In this document: in pieces, positions 45,034 through 53,891 of the stretch | Layout of the letters: each line of letters starts with the position of its first letter | How positions within the stretch are numbered: position 1 is the first letter of the stretch | Assembly: GCA_963691885.1 (NCBI GenBank) | Contig: OY829843.1 | Location: 1,922,001 to 1,986,000, forward strand | Direction: 5' to 3' | DNA: 64,000 nt | From: G963691885 sp963691885 | Lineage (GTDB): Bacteria; Pseudomonadota; Alphaproteobacteria; UBA8366; Aestuariispiraceae | The notes under the pieces: model-generated | What the model was told of the DNA's origin: nothing | What the model saw: only the letters and a program-made list of their open reading frames with translations | Databases searched by the model: none | Translations under genes and position numbers: made by a program

Positions 45034-46017
45034 TCAGACCCTTATATTTAGGCGGCTTCCCGAGGCGTTGCCGCTGCTGGAAAGGCGTCCGGCTGAGGCC
45101 AGACGCGCCACGCTTGCTGCCGCCTGCTGGGCAGCATCTGCGGCGGCCTGGCCAGTATCAGGTGCATTGATCACCGATGGCAGGGCATTTGGTGTTGCCA
45201 CGCCAAGCGAACCGTCTTCAACACTATCCCCTTCGGTTGCGGCCTGAAGGTTGGCCTCCCGCACTTCTTCTGCCCTCTGTCGGGCCTCTGTTCGCTCGGC
45301 GGTAATCTCTTGCTGGATTTCCAGCCGAGCCTGCGCAATTTGCTGTTGCGCCTGGGAGGCAACACGGCGATCCGTCGCGCTGGGATTTGTTGGTGCGAGT
45401 GCCGCCCTCTGAACAATCTGCATTTTGGCGATTGTTGCCCGCGGGTTGCCGGGTACGGGTGAGGCGTCGATCCTGACTTCACCGGCAACGGCATAGGACC
45501 GCCCATCCGGTCCCCGTACCGTGGTGTAGGTCGGGGCACCGGCATATTGACCGCCGACGGAGGCATGGGCCTGTTCATGGCGGCGTACCTCCGCATCCCG
45601 TCGCTGCAATTCGGCGACGATGCGCTGTTCCTCTTCGGTCAGATCATTGGGGCCTGTTCCGCCACCTTCACCCTCTGCTGCGGCTTCTTCTGCACTATCG
45701 GCCCCGTCGCTGCTGTCACCTGGCGTTGTTGTGGCGGCGGCGTTCCCGGTGTTTCCTGCACCTGCCTCCGTCCCGGCGCCGTTTTCCTCTGCCCCGAGTG
45801 GTGCCTGGGCGATACCGGGTTCCTGCAGGAATGTGGCAAGACCGGCGGCCACCCCGTTACTGGGGCCACCCGATATCACGGCTGCAGGATCGGCAAGGGT
45901 TGCCGTAGGCACACCTGTAGGCCCGGCAACAGTACTGCGCCCGGTACCCAGATCCGCTATGCGTCCGACACCCCCCAGCGTTTGAAGAATGGGGGCGGAC
46001 AATCCTACATCGGACAT
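45034..46017 (-). CDS. SprA-related putative metallopeptidase-like protein
   Basis: A 327-residue protein. The first 130 residues are a low-complexity Gly/Ala/Thr/acidic region. The conserved core is LTEEEQRIVAELQRRDAEVRRHEQAH (positions about 126-151), GGQYAGAPTYTTVRGPDGRSYAVAGEV and ATIAKMQIVQRAALAP, matching the SprA-related family. The RRHEQAH motif resembles a zinc-binding HExxH variant with only one Glu-type residue, and peptidase activity is not established for this family. The C-terminus is an Ala-rich helix. There is no signal peptide. It is convergent with atpC. Confidence 0.8.
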   Translation of the reverse strand: MSDVGLSAPILQTLGGVGRIADLGTGRSTVAGPTGVPTATLADPAAVISGGPSNGVAAGLATFLQEPGIAQAPLGAEENGAGTEAGAGNTGNAAATTTPGDSSDGADSAEEAAAEGEGGGTGPNDLTEEEQRIVAELQRRDAEVRRHEQAHASVGGQYAGAPTYTTVRGPDGRSYAVAGEVRIDASPVPGNPRATIAKMQIVQRAALAPTNPSATDRRVASQAQQQIAQARLEIQQEITAERTEARQRAEEVREANLQAATEGDSVEDGSLGVATPNALPSVINAPDTGQAAADAAQQAAASVARLASAGRLSSSGNASGSRLNIRV

Positions 46018-46129
46018 GTTGCTCCTGTTGCTGCCCCTGTCAGAGGCCCCAATTCAGAGACAATCGGCAATTATAGACAGCTGTTAACAGCCTAATGCCT
46101 TCATGTTAACGACGGAATTTGTTTTCGGG

Positions 46130-46624
46130 TCAAGTGAGGGGGGTGGCAAGCGGCCGAAATTCTTCAAGCACTTGTTCATAGATATCGCGTTTGAATGGCA
46201 CGATCAGATCGGTCACTTCATCCGGATTCACCCATTTCCAGGCGCCAAATTCCGGATTGTGGCGGGTCAGATCAATCTGATGATCCTCACCTAGAAAGCG
46301 TATCAAAACCCAAATCTGCGTCTGGCCCTTGTATTTGCCCTTCCAGATCCGTCGGGATAGTGCCGTCGGGAGGTCATAGGGGCGCCAGGTCTCACTGACC
46401 TGAATGATGGAAAGACTGTCTGCGGAAACGCCTGTCTCTTCCTCGGCTTCGCGAAGGGCCGCTTCAACCGGTTCTTCCCCATCGTCAATACCCCCTTGCG
46501 GCATTTGCCAATGGTCGCCCGGAACATCCAGGCGGTTCCCTACAAAGACATCACCGTCGCGGTTCAGCATCATAATTCCGACACAGGGTCTGTAGGGTCT
46601 GTCGTCCAGATTTGAATCTGTCAC
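46130..46624 (-). CDS. rppH: RNA pyrophosphohydrolase (Nudix)
   Basis: A 164-residue Nudix hydrolase that removes pyrophosphate from mRNA 5' ends and triggers decay. The Nudix box is complete: Gly44, Glu50, then REAEEETGV at 58-66. Other landmarks are YRPCVGIMMLNRDGDVFVGNR at the N-terminus, WQMPQGGIDDGE, and FLGEDHQIDLTRHNPEFGAWKWV, which is typical of RppH/IalA. In Bartonella the homologue IalA is linked to erythrocyte invasion. It is the last gene of the minus-strand gpmI-envC-ctpA-yibQ-rppH series. Confidence 0.95.
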   Translation of the reverse strand: MTDSNLDDRPYRPCVGIMMLNRDGDVFVGNRLDVPGDHWQMPQGGIDDGEEPVEAALREAEEETGVSADSLSIIQVSETWRPYDLPTALSRRIWKGKYKGQTQIWVLIRFLGEDHQIDLTRHNPEFGAWKWVNPDEVTDLIVPFKRDIYEQVLEEFRPLATPLT

Positions 46625-46705
46625 CGTTACTCCTGTCCCGGTCTATGGTACCATAAGCGAATAGGGGCAGCTATTTTCTAGGAAAGGCTGCAATGCATCA
46701 TACAA

Positions 46706-47962
46706 TCAGCTTTGAGAGCGATCTGCAATCACACCTGAAATCGGGGTAAGCGCCAGACCCTGATCCGCCAGTTCCCGAACCCAAACCCGTATCCGATCCA
46801 GGGTAACAGGATAGGGGTGGCCCAATACGATCACACTGCCATTCGCCCGGGCAAGGGATTCCGCCAATTTCATTTGCTTCAGTATCGCCGCCCGGCTGAG
46901 ATTGGCGTCAATGACAATATCGGCACGCCCGATTGGCACGCCGAGCGACGCCGCCATTTGTGGCGCGGCGGATGCACCCGTCTGTTTTCCATCCAAATAC
47001 AGCAACCCGCGTTGTTTCAGATTTGCCAGAACCGGACGCAGAACCGCGGGATTGCTGGCAAATCCACTGCCTTGATAACTTGCCACGCCGACATAGCCGG
47101 TTGTCCGGCTCAAAATCCATTCAAGACGTCTGGTGTTTTGTTCTTCATCCAGTGTCGACATCAGCGCAAAGGGCCCAGGGTCGCTCCGCGGGAAATTTGC
47201 TGGCTCCATTGGAAGGGTCAGCAACACTTCATGACCATTTTCACGGGCGGCAGAAATCCAGCTGTCGATCTTGCGGCTATAAGGCGCAAAGGCGAGTGAG
47301 ACGGAGCCCGGTAACGCGAGGGCCTGTTCTGTCCTGACACTGTTTATACCAAGACCGGAGATGACGACGGCAATCTTTGGCCGGGTTTCCAGGACATTGC
47401 TGGGCCGCGAATAGACCCTCCAGGGCTCCCTGCCGTCGTTGCCGACAATCGGGAGTGGACCCAGGCTTGAATTCTCGATCAAGGCCGGATCGGGATGTGG
47501 TGCCATCAGACCCGCAAAATTATCGGGTCCCGCCGGTTCATCTGGATCGCTGGGGCCCTGTGTTTCCGCGGAGTCCACACCGGCGGGTGCGGTCGGATTT
47601 CCCCCGTCACTGGCCGTGCCCTCTGTGGCCATTTCCGGTTTTGGTTCTGTTTTCAGGACGATTTCATCAGCGGAAATGAAGGCTTTCGGGCGCGCCGCAA
47701 TCAGATTTTCCGCAGTCTCGTCAGCGCTCAGTGCAGCGTAGAGAACCGATCCGCCGACAAGCAGAAAGAATACCCCATAGGCGGCAAAGACGGCGATCCA
47801 TTTTCCATGCTTCTGAAACTTGGTCGGTGCCATATAGTCGAGATTGTCGAAATCTTGCTGATCATCCGGGGCTTGGCCTTTTCGACCGATAAGACCTTTG
47901 ATGTTCGGCAGTTTCGATTTTAAAGCCCCGATGGGCAGTGAAGGAAGCTTGGGCAGTTTCAT
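46706..47962 (-). CDS. divergent polysaccharide deacetylase family protein (YibQ type)
   Basis: A 418-residue protein with a cytoplasmic N-terminus, one transmembrane helix at about residues 56-76 (AVFAAYGVFFLLVGGSVLYAAL), a Pro/Gly/acidic linker, and a periplasmic domain from about 190. That domain (KIAVVISGLGINSVRTEQAL, LPGSVSLAFAPYS, HEVLLTLPMEP, GYVGVASYQGSGF, VIVLGHPYPVTL) matches the divergent polysaccharide deacetylase family, a carbohydrate esterase-like barrel. It lies downstream of envC and ctpA, so a role in cell-wall remodelling is likely by context. The exact substrate is unknown. Confidence 0.88.
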   Translation of the reverse strand: MKLPKLPSLPIGALKSKLPNIKGLIGRKGQAPDDQQDFDNLDYMAPTKFQKHGKWIAVFAAYGVFFLLVGGSVLYAALSADETAENLIAARPKAFISADEIVLKTEPKPEMATEGTASDGGNPTAPAGVDSAETQGPSDPDEPAGPDNFAGLMAPHPDPALIENSSLGPLPIVGNDGREPWRVYSRPSNVLETRPKIAVVISGLGINSVRTEQALALPGSVSLAFAPYSRKIDSWISAARENGHEVLLTLPMEPANFPRSDPGPFALMSTLDEEQNTRRLEWILSRTTGYVGVASYQGSGFASNPAVLRPVLANLKQRGLLYLDGKQTGASAAPQMAASLGVPIGRADIVIDANLSRAAILKQMKLAESLARANGSVIVLGHPYPVTLDRIRVWVRELADQGLALTPISGVIADRSQS

Positions 47963-48141
47963 GGGCGCAACCGTGATCTATCCACAGAAACTCTGCGGAT
48001 CTGGATCGAAACAAAGCCTTCACATTCTACCAAGGAACGGCCCCCGCGCGGACGGGGCTCGCAGGTCGTATCTTTCAGCGAACCCGTTATGCTGCAGTTG
48101 GCAGGAAGTGCCGTTACTCCAACACTTCCTGCATCACTACA

Positions 48142-49473
48142 TTAGTTTACGGTGCGTTGGCGATACAGCGCAATGCCACGGATCAGATCCAGCGCCCGGG
48201 CTAGCTGGTAATCCTCGATCTCGCTGGAATCGATAACCTCATCGGCGACTTCTTCCTCTGTTGTCTCCTCGGTATTTTCCTCGGACTGATCATTGGATAA
48301 GGCACCACGCAGATCCGATTCGCTGCGACCGCGTCCGGTTTCCAGGGTTTCGATACGGGCACGTTCAATCTGGATATCGGGCGAAATACCCTTTTGCTGG
48401 ATGGAACGGCCGCTCGGTGTGAAGTAGCGCTGGGTTGTCAGTTTGATGGCCGTGCCGGACCGGCTAAGCGGCATGATTGTCTGCACCGATCCTTTCCCGA
48501 ATGATTTTGTGCCCAGAATAATGGCGCGCCCATGATCCTGCAAAGCGCCTGCGACAATTTCTGATGCACTGGCGGAACCACCATTGATCATGACGACCAA
48601 GGGCAGACCATCGGTCTGATCGCCTGGTGTCGACTGAAAGCGTTGCGTCGAGTCATTGTCCCGCGCCCGGGTGGAAACGACCTCACCCTTATCCAGGAAA
48701 GTATCGGAAACTGATATGGCTTGATCCAGCAAGCCGCCCGGATTGTTGCGCAGGTCAAGAATATAGCCGTTCAGATTGTCGCCACCTTCCTCTTTCAGGT
48801 CGGCGATTGCCTTATCCAGACCGTCCTGGGTCTGACCGGTAAAGCTGGAGATGCGGATATATCCAATATCGCCTTCCATGCGGGCCCGCACAGAACGAAC
48901 GGTGATGCGGTCGCGGGTAATGGTGACCTCAAAGGGTTCCATTTCCTCACGGACGACTGTCAGGATAATGTCGCTGCCAACCTCGCCGCGCATCCGCTCT
49001 ACAGCGTCGCTCAACGTCATGCCTTGCACGGCCTCGCCGTCAAGTTCGATGATCAGGTCGCCTGCCAGCATGCCGGCGCGATCGGCGGGGGTGTCGTCAA
49101 TCGGGGCGACCACACGGACATAGCCGCTCTCATCCATGGTCACTTCTATGCCGAGACCGCCAAACTGGCCCCGTGTCTGTTCCCGTGTCGCCTGAAAGGT
49201 TTCGCGGTTGAGGAATGCGGAATGGGGATCGAGATCGCGCAGCATGCCCTGAATGGCCGCGTCGATCAGTTCCTCGTCGCTTACCTCCTCAACATAATCC
49301 CGGCGTACACGTTCAAAAACCTCGCCAAACATATCCAGCAATTCATAGGTATCCGGTCCGTCTTCCCCCGCAGCCTTGGGGCTTGAAAGCGGCAAAGTGG
49401 CCACGCCGATCAAAGCGATCAGGCCAAAAAGGGCCATATATCTAGAAAATGTCTGCATCAAATTATGCTTCAT
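48142..49473 (-). CDS. ctpA: C-terminal processing peptidase (S41 family)
   Basis: A 443-residue periplasmic serine protease. It has an N-terminal signal/anchor (MALFGLIALIGVATLPLSS), the S41 N-domain (YELLDMFGEVFERVRRDYVEEV), a PDZ domain (GLGIEVTMDESGYVRVVAPI, DLIIELDGEAVQGM), and the catalytic core with NNPGGLLDQAI, the nucleophilic Ser in INGGSASASEIVAGAL and the Lys in GTKSFGKGSVQ. A C-terminal acidic extension (SEENTEETTEEEVADEVI) is present. The ATG ending at 49473 overlaps the envC stop by 4 bases, so translation is coupled. Confidence 0.95.
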   Translation of the reverse strand: MKHNLMQTFSRYMALFGLIALIGVATLPLSSPKAAGEDGPDTYELLDMFGEVFERVRRDYVEEVSDEELIDAAIQGMLRDLDPHSAFLNRETFQATREQTRGQFGGLGIEVTMDESGYVRVVAPIDDTPADRAGMLAGDLIIELDGEAVQGMTLSDAVERMRGEVGSDIILTVVREEMEPFEVTITRDRITVRSVRARMEGDIGYIRISSFTGQTQDGLDKAIADLKEEGGDNLNGYILDLRNNPGGLLDQAISVSDTFLDKGEVVSTRARDNDSTQRFQSTPGDQTDGLPLVVMINGGSASASEIVAGALQDHGRAIILGTKSFGKGSVQTIMPLSRSGTAIKLTTQRYFTPSGRSIQQKGISPDIQIERARIETLETGRGRSESDLRGALSNDQSEENTEETTEEEVADEVIDSSEIEDYQLARALDLIRGIALYRQRTVN

Positions 49474-50831
49474 GATTTTACCTTCGCTGGTTTGGCGCCA
49501 TTGCGCTGAAGCGATATCCATCGCAACGGGTTTACGGGTTGGCCATCACGGCGCAATTCTACATATAGTTCGGGACGGGTGTTTGTGGAACCGGTTTCCG
49601 GTGCCCCGACCAATCCAACAGGTTCACCCGCCAGCAGCCATTGGCCAACCAGCGGGTCAACACGGGAAAACCCGGCCAGAATTGAATGATAACCGCCCGC
49701 ATGTTCGATGATCAATATTAGGCCGAGATCCTGAAACGGGCCTGAATAGACGACCTTGCCATCAAATGTCGCAGTTATCTGGGCACCGTTCCGTGTTGAT
49801 ATGCTGATGCCTTTTGCTGTCTGATCAAATCCATTGGCCTGGCCATAGTGGCGGACTACCTCGCCTTCAACGGGTCTGGTGATCTGTCCGTTTACAGGGA
49901 AACTACGCAATCCTTCGGGTGGGCCTGTCAACAGGGCTGCGGTTTCCAATGCTGGCGCCTGCGCGGTTTCGTCACGGATAACCTGTTCACTTTCCGGTGA
50001 CACGACAGGGTTTTCGACGGTATTGCCAGGTTCAGAAGCGTTGCCCGGTGCGGGCTCGGGTGTTCCGACCTGTGCCCGAGCCAATCGACGCACCAGATCC
50101 TGAAGTGAACTTGCCTTTGCCACCAGTTCTTTCACCCGCTTTTCGGTTTCGCTCAGGGCGGTGTCATTTCGGGTCAACAGGGCCTTCTTTTCCTGTATCA
50201 AACTGTCGATGCGAACACGGTTCTGGTCGAGATCCTCTTCGGCACGTTCCAGTTGCGCAACCTTGTCAGTGATGTCCAGTTTGACCGCGTCAAGGGCGGC
50301 CAATTGATCAGCAATGACGCCGGCACGTTCCTGCAGGGCCGGGACAGTCGCTTGTAGCAATTGGGCACCGCGAACCGTTTCCAGTGGGGACTGTTCCTGA
50401 AACAGGATGTTTTGGGGTGGGCTACGGGTAAGGCGTCCAAGGGCGCTCAACGTGCCGGCTAGCTGTCGGCGCTGGGTCAGCAAATCAGCCTGGCGGTTTT
50501 TCCGTTCCCCCGCGAGTTGCGCCAGTTGCCGTTCCAGGTTGGTGATGATGCCTTCCCGTTCCTGGGCGTCCTGTGCGGCGATGATCATGCGTTGGCGAAG
50601 CGCGCGTAGATCCCGGACAAGGGCTTCCCGCTCTTCAGAAAGAGCCTGCCGTTCATCGCGGGATTTTTGCAGGTCCTGTTCAGTCTGGCGAAGTTCTTCA
50701 GCCTCGGTTCCGGTTGTTTGTGCAAGGGGGGTGTCTGCCCCATATATCAAAAACAGGGACATCAGCAGCGATGGCCAGAACGGTTGGCGCATCCAGCGTG
50801 GTAAGGAACACGTGAAACCCATTCTAGGCAT
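49470..50831 (-). CDS. murein hydrolase activator, EnvC-like (M23 family)
   Basis: A periplasmic protein with a signal peptide, a long coiled coil (about residues 40-250, EELRQTEQDLQKSRDERQALS onwards) and a C-terminal LytM/M23 domain (GEVVRHYGQANGFDQTAKGISI, VVYSGPFQDLGLILIIEHAGGYHSIL). The first zinc ligand positions are HYGQAN and no HxH pair is evident, so it is probably a degenerate, non-catalytic activator of amidases as in EnvC. The start is uncertain: GTG at 50852, ATG at 50831 or 50822 all give a plausible signal peptide, and I use 50831. It is coupled to ctpA. Confidence 0.9.
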   Translation of the reverse strand: MPRMGFTCSLPRWMRQPFWPSLLMSLFLIYGADTPLAQTTGTEAEELRQTEQDLQKSRDERQALSEEREALVRDLRALRQRMIIAAQDAQEREGIITNLERQLAQLAGERKNRQADLLTQRRQLAGTLSALGRLTRSPPQNILFQEQSPLETVRGAQLLQATVPALQERAGVIADQLAALDAVKLDITDKVAQLERAEEDLDQNRVRIDSLIQEKKALLTRNDTALSETEKRVKELVAKASSLQDLVRRLARAQVGTPEPAPGNASEPGNTVENPVVSPESEQVIRDETAQAPALETAALLTGPPEGLRSFPVNGQITRPVEGEVVRHYGQANGFDQTAKGISISTRNGAQITATFDGKVVYSGPFQDLGLILIIEHAGGYHSILAGFSRVDPLVGQWLLAGEPVGLVGAPETGSTNTRPELYVELRRDGQPVNPLRWISLQRNGAKPAKVKS

Positions 50832-50919
50832 TATCTGCACTGTGGCATCCACATATTGGTGTCACAATTCTTCCTTCAGCCTGCACCGACAAACCGTGTA
50901 TGGGTCGTCCATTCCTGCG

Positions 50920-52467
50920 TTATTCCGCAGCATCCTGCCGGTTTTCCAATTCCCGCACCACAAGCGAATTGCCGGTCATGGCATCCGGTTTTGCAATTCC
51001 CATAAGATCAAGCAAGGTCGGTGCCAGATCAGCCAGCCTGCCGCTCTGCAAATCTGACACATCAGACGGACCCGTCAGGATAAGGGGAACTTTGTTCATT
51101 GTATGGGCGGTATGAGGCTGGCCTGTGGCACTGTCCTTCATCATTTCGGCGTTTCCATGATCGGCCGTGATCAAGAGTGCACCGCCCTTCCCCAAAACAG
51201 CAGCCTCCAGACGTTCCAGACACGTGTCGACTGTCTCAACAGCCTTTATCGCAGCGGAGAGATCACCGGTATGTCCGACCATATCAGTGTTGGCATAGTT
51301 CACGACAATAAAGTCGTATGTATCCGCCTCTATAGCACCGACAAGTTTATCGGTGACTTCGCCAGCCGACATTTCGGGTTGGAGATCATAGGTGGCGACC
51401 TTTGGGGACGGGACCAGAATTCTGTCCTCGCCGTCGAAAACCTCTTCCTGACCGCCGTTAAAGAAGAAGGTTACATGGGCGTATTTTTCAGTCTCGGCAA
51501 TGCGCAACTGTCTGAGCCCGCGCTTGGATACGACAGCGCCCATGACGTCTTCAAGTTTCTCCGGCGGGAACAGGACATCCATCATTTCCGACAATGCGTT
51601 TGAATATGAAACCATACCTAAGACAGCGGAAAAGGCCGGTGTGGTTTCACGGTCAAATCCATCGAAGGACGGGTCAATCAAGGCATGGAGCAACTCGCGG
51701 GCCCTGTCGGCGCGGAAGTTTACCATCATGACCGCATCACCCGGTTTCATGCCATTGTAATCGCCGATTGCGGTCGGCAGCACAAATTCATCACTCAGGT
51801 CACGCTCATAGGCAGATTTCAGGGCATCCAGTGCGGTTGACGCGCTGTCACCCTTGGCCTCGACCATAACGTCAAAGGCGCTGGAGACCCGGTCCCATCT
51901 CTGGTCCCGATCCATGGCATAGAAGCGACCTGTAATAGTGGCGACTGTGGCTTGCGGGGCGACGGTTTGAAAATCTGAGACAAATTCAAGTGCAGACTTC
52001 GGGGGTGTGTCGCGCCCATCCGTAATCGCGTGGATCTTTACACCAAGACCGGCGCCGTTGAGTGCGTTGGCCAGGGCCGCAATATGATCCTGATGGGAAT
52101 GAACACCACCCGGCGACATCAGGCCAATCAGGTGTACCGAACCCTCGGTGGCTTTAACCTTCTCTACAAAATCCATGAAAGCCGGAATTTGGATTAAACT
52201 GTTATCAGCGATGGCAGCATCGATTTTTGGTAAGTCCTGATATACAACACGGCCAGCCCCAATATTGGTATGACCAACTTCGGAATTTCCCATTTGACCA
52301 GAGGGCAGTCCGACAAACCCTTCAGAGGCGTCCAACTGGGCATTTGGCCCTTCCAAACGCAGGCGATCAATCACTGGTGTTTCGGCCAGATTTATTGCGT
52401 TGTCGCTGTCTTCAGTACGATCACCCCAACCGTCCAAAATGCAGAGAACTGCCGGTCTGCTCACCAT
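50920..52467 (-). CDS. gpmI: 2,3-bisphosphoglycerate-independent phosphoglycerate mutase
   Basis: A 515-residue manganese-dependent enzyme of glycolysis. It has the metal-binding N-terminus VLCILDGWG with Asp12, the phosphoserine nucleophile Ser62 in GQMGNSEVGHTNIGAGR, GVHSHQDHI near 120, and the C-terminal metal sites NYANTDMVGHTGD and TADHGNAEMM. The frame is open upstream for 64 codons, but the ATG ending at 52467 with GAAGGG upstream gives the family start. It is followed by envC in the conserved block. Confidence 0.96.
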   Translation of the reverse strand: MVSRPAVLCILDGWGDRTEDSDNAINLAETPVIDRLRLEGPNAQLDASEGFVGLPSGQMGNSEVGHTNIGAGRVVYQDLPKIDAAIADNSLIQIPAFMDFVEKVKATEGSVHLIGLMSPGGVHSHQDHIAALANALNGAGLGVKIHAITDGRDTPPKSALEFVSDFQTVAPQATVATITGRFYAMDRDQRWDRVSSAFDVMVEAKGDSASTALDALKSAYERDLSDEFVLPTAIGDYNGMKPGDAVMMVNFRADRARELLHALIDPSFDGFDRETTPAFSAVLGMVSYSNALSEMMDVLFPPEKLEDVMGAVVSKRGLRQLRIAETEKYAHVTFFFNGGQEEVFDGEDRILVPSPKVATYDLQPEMSAGEVTDKLVGAIEADTYDFIVVNYANTDMVGHTGDLSAAIKAVETVDTCLERLEAAVLGKGGALLITADHGNAEMMKDSATGQPHTAHTMNKVPLILTGPSDVSDLQSGRLADLAPTLLDLMGIAKPDAMTGNSLVVRELENRQDAAE

Positions 52468-52855
52468 AACGAATAACCCTTCATTTTCGAAAAACAAGGT
52501 AGCGCTTTTTGTAGCGGTTTCCGCCCTGATGCCCAAACACAAAAATTGTGTTAAGTTATCCCTGTATATCTGGGATATGCAGAATTTTTTGAGGGAGCCA
52601 TGACGAGGATTTGAACAGGAATCCACGGTTTTTGTCTCAACTGGCCTACACTTCGCCAAAAAATCACGCTATGTTATAACATGAATGTTAACGGGAAACG
52701 CATTTCTGGTCTTCATGTATGACTTTTCTGTTGAAAACTATCGCGTCAATCCCAATTTATCGGCTTGAATGTGAGAATTATTTGCAGGGGTGGTTCTGCA
52801 GGGCAATTGGCAGTACCACTCAGTCTATCGCTGGAAATAGAGCAGGAGAATAAAA
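52468..52855. other. divergent spacer between gpmI and the gene at 52856
   Basis: About 390 AT-rich bases with promoters for the minus-strand gpmI group and for the plus-strand gene. No tRNA or other RNA gene is supported. Short frames (for example 17 codons from 52714) have no family resemblance. Confidence 0.4.
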
Positions 52856-53353
52856 TTGGCACAATCGGATGAAGCAGAACTCGCCGTTCTGGGGTCCGCC
52901 GCTTTGGCGATGAAAAATTACCAAAAGGAAGTTGAGAAACATGCAGCGAAGCTGGGCAAAGACTCGGCCAGCGATCTGGGGCAGTTGGGAAGCTATCCGG
53001 CTTACTCCATCCTGCTGTTCATGATGGAGTTCGACGCAGCAGGTCTGAACCAGAAAAAGCACCAGTCCCTTCTGAAGAAATATGGTGTGGATACAGCAGG
53101 CAATCTGCGCACTTTCCCGCTGTTGAGCCAGTCCGCGCTGTTTGAGATCTTTGGCGGGCTTGGTTTGTCGCGGGAGAGCATCCGTCGTCTGCTGATCCTG
53201 TTGTCGGATTACAATCTGCTGAACCGGTCGAGTAAGGGACCTCCGTTCCCGGATCAGCTTGGTATTTCCAAAGACGGCCAAAAGCTGATGAGCCGTGCGG
53301 CCAAGCGCCTGGTCAAGGATATGGAGAAGAGCAAGCAGTTCGGATACCTCTGA
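52856..53353 (+). CDS. protein of unknown function
   Basis: A 165-residue soluble, helical protein starting at TTG with AGGAG upstream. Segments such as ALAMKNYQKEVEKHAAKLGK, ALFEIFGGLGLSRESIRRLLILLSDYNLL (positions about 95-123) and a basic C-terminal helix (LMSRAAKRLVKDMEKSKQ) suggest a winged-helix or helical-bundle fold. No family is recognised. It is the only plus-strand gene within the otherwise minus-strand rplU-to-rppH block, separating gpmI from rlmH. Confidence 0.6.
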   Translation: MAQSDEAELAVLGSAALAMKNYQKEVEKHAAKLGKDSASDLGQLGSYPAYSILLFMMEFDAAGLNQKKHQSLLKKYGVDTAGNLRTFPLLSQSALFEIFGGLGLSRESIRRLLILLSDYNLLNRSSKGPPFPDQLGISKDGQKLMSRAAKRLVKDMEKSKQFGYL

Positions 53354-53390
53354 TCCTGCCCCTTCTTTGTTGAGTTTTAATCGCCATTGG

Positions 53391-53849
53391 TCAGGCCCGA
53401 TGATAGGGATGGCCGATGGCGATTTGCTGTGCGCGGTACAATTGTTCGGCGATCAACCCCCTTACCAGCATGTGGGGCCAGGTCATCTTCCCAAGCGACA
53501 GGGTCAGGTTTGCCTTGTCCCGAACCGGTTGATCCAGGCCGTCTGCCCCGCCGATCAGAATGGCGAGGGCTGGATAGCCTTCGTCGCGGATGGCCGTCAG
53601 CTTTTCTGAAAACGAAACGCTGTCGAAGGTTTTGCCCCTCTCATCCAGGGCAATGACGAATGCCCCTTTTGGAATGGCATTCAACAAGAGCTCACCTTCT
53701 TTGACCTTCAACTCGGCTGAAGGTAGAGGTCGTTTTTCTTCGACTTCGACCATGTTGAGGCGGGATTTCAACCGACCGATATAGTGGTTGAATAGTTCCT
53801 GTTCCGGGCCGCGGCGTGATCTCCCGATAGCGATCAAGTGAAGATCCAT
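53391..53849 (-). CDS. rlmH: 23S rRNA pseudouridine-1915 N3-methyltransferase
   Basis: A 152-residue SPOUT-class methyltransferase. It begins MDLHLIAIGRSRRGPEQELFNHY and has VIALDERGKTFDSVSFSEKL near 65-85. The trefoil-knot SAM site appears as AILIGGADGLDQPVRDKAN near 98, and SLGKMTWPHMLVRGLIAEQLYRA at the C-terminus. It modifies helix 69 in the 70S ribosome. The nadD-rsfS-rlmH order is widely conserved. Confidence 0.95.
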   Translation of the reverse strand: MDLHLIAIGRSRRGPEQELFNHYIGRLKSRLNMVEVEEKRPLPSAELKVKEGELLLNAIPKGAFVIALDERGKTFDSVSFSEKLTAIRDEGYPALAILIGGADGLDQPVRDKANLTLSLGKMTWPHMLVRGLIAEQLYRAQQIAIGHPYHRA

Positions 53850-53891
53850 TCCATCACTCCAGTGATCGAGGCGGTTTAAAGCCGAACAGTC

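Noticed and set aside
52600..52680. tRNA-like stretch on the minus strand (TTCAAAT loop-like sequence)
   Set aside because: The flanking bases do not form a T-arm or acceptor stem, and no anticodon arm can be placed.
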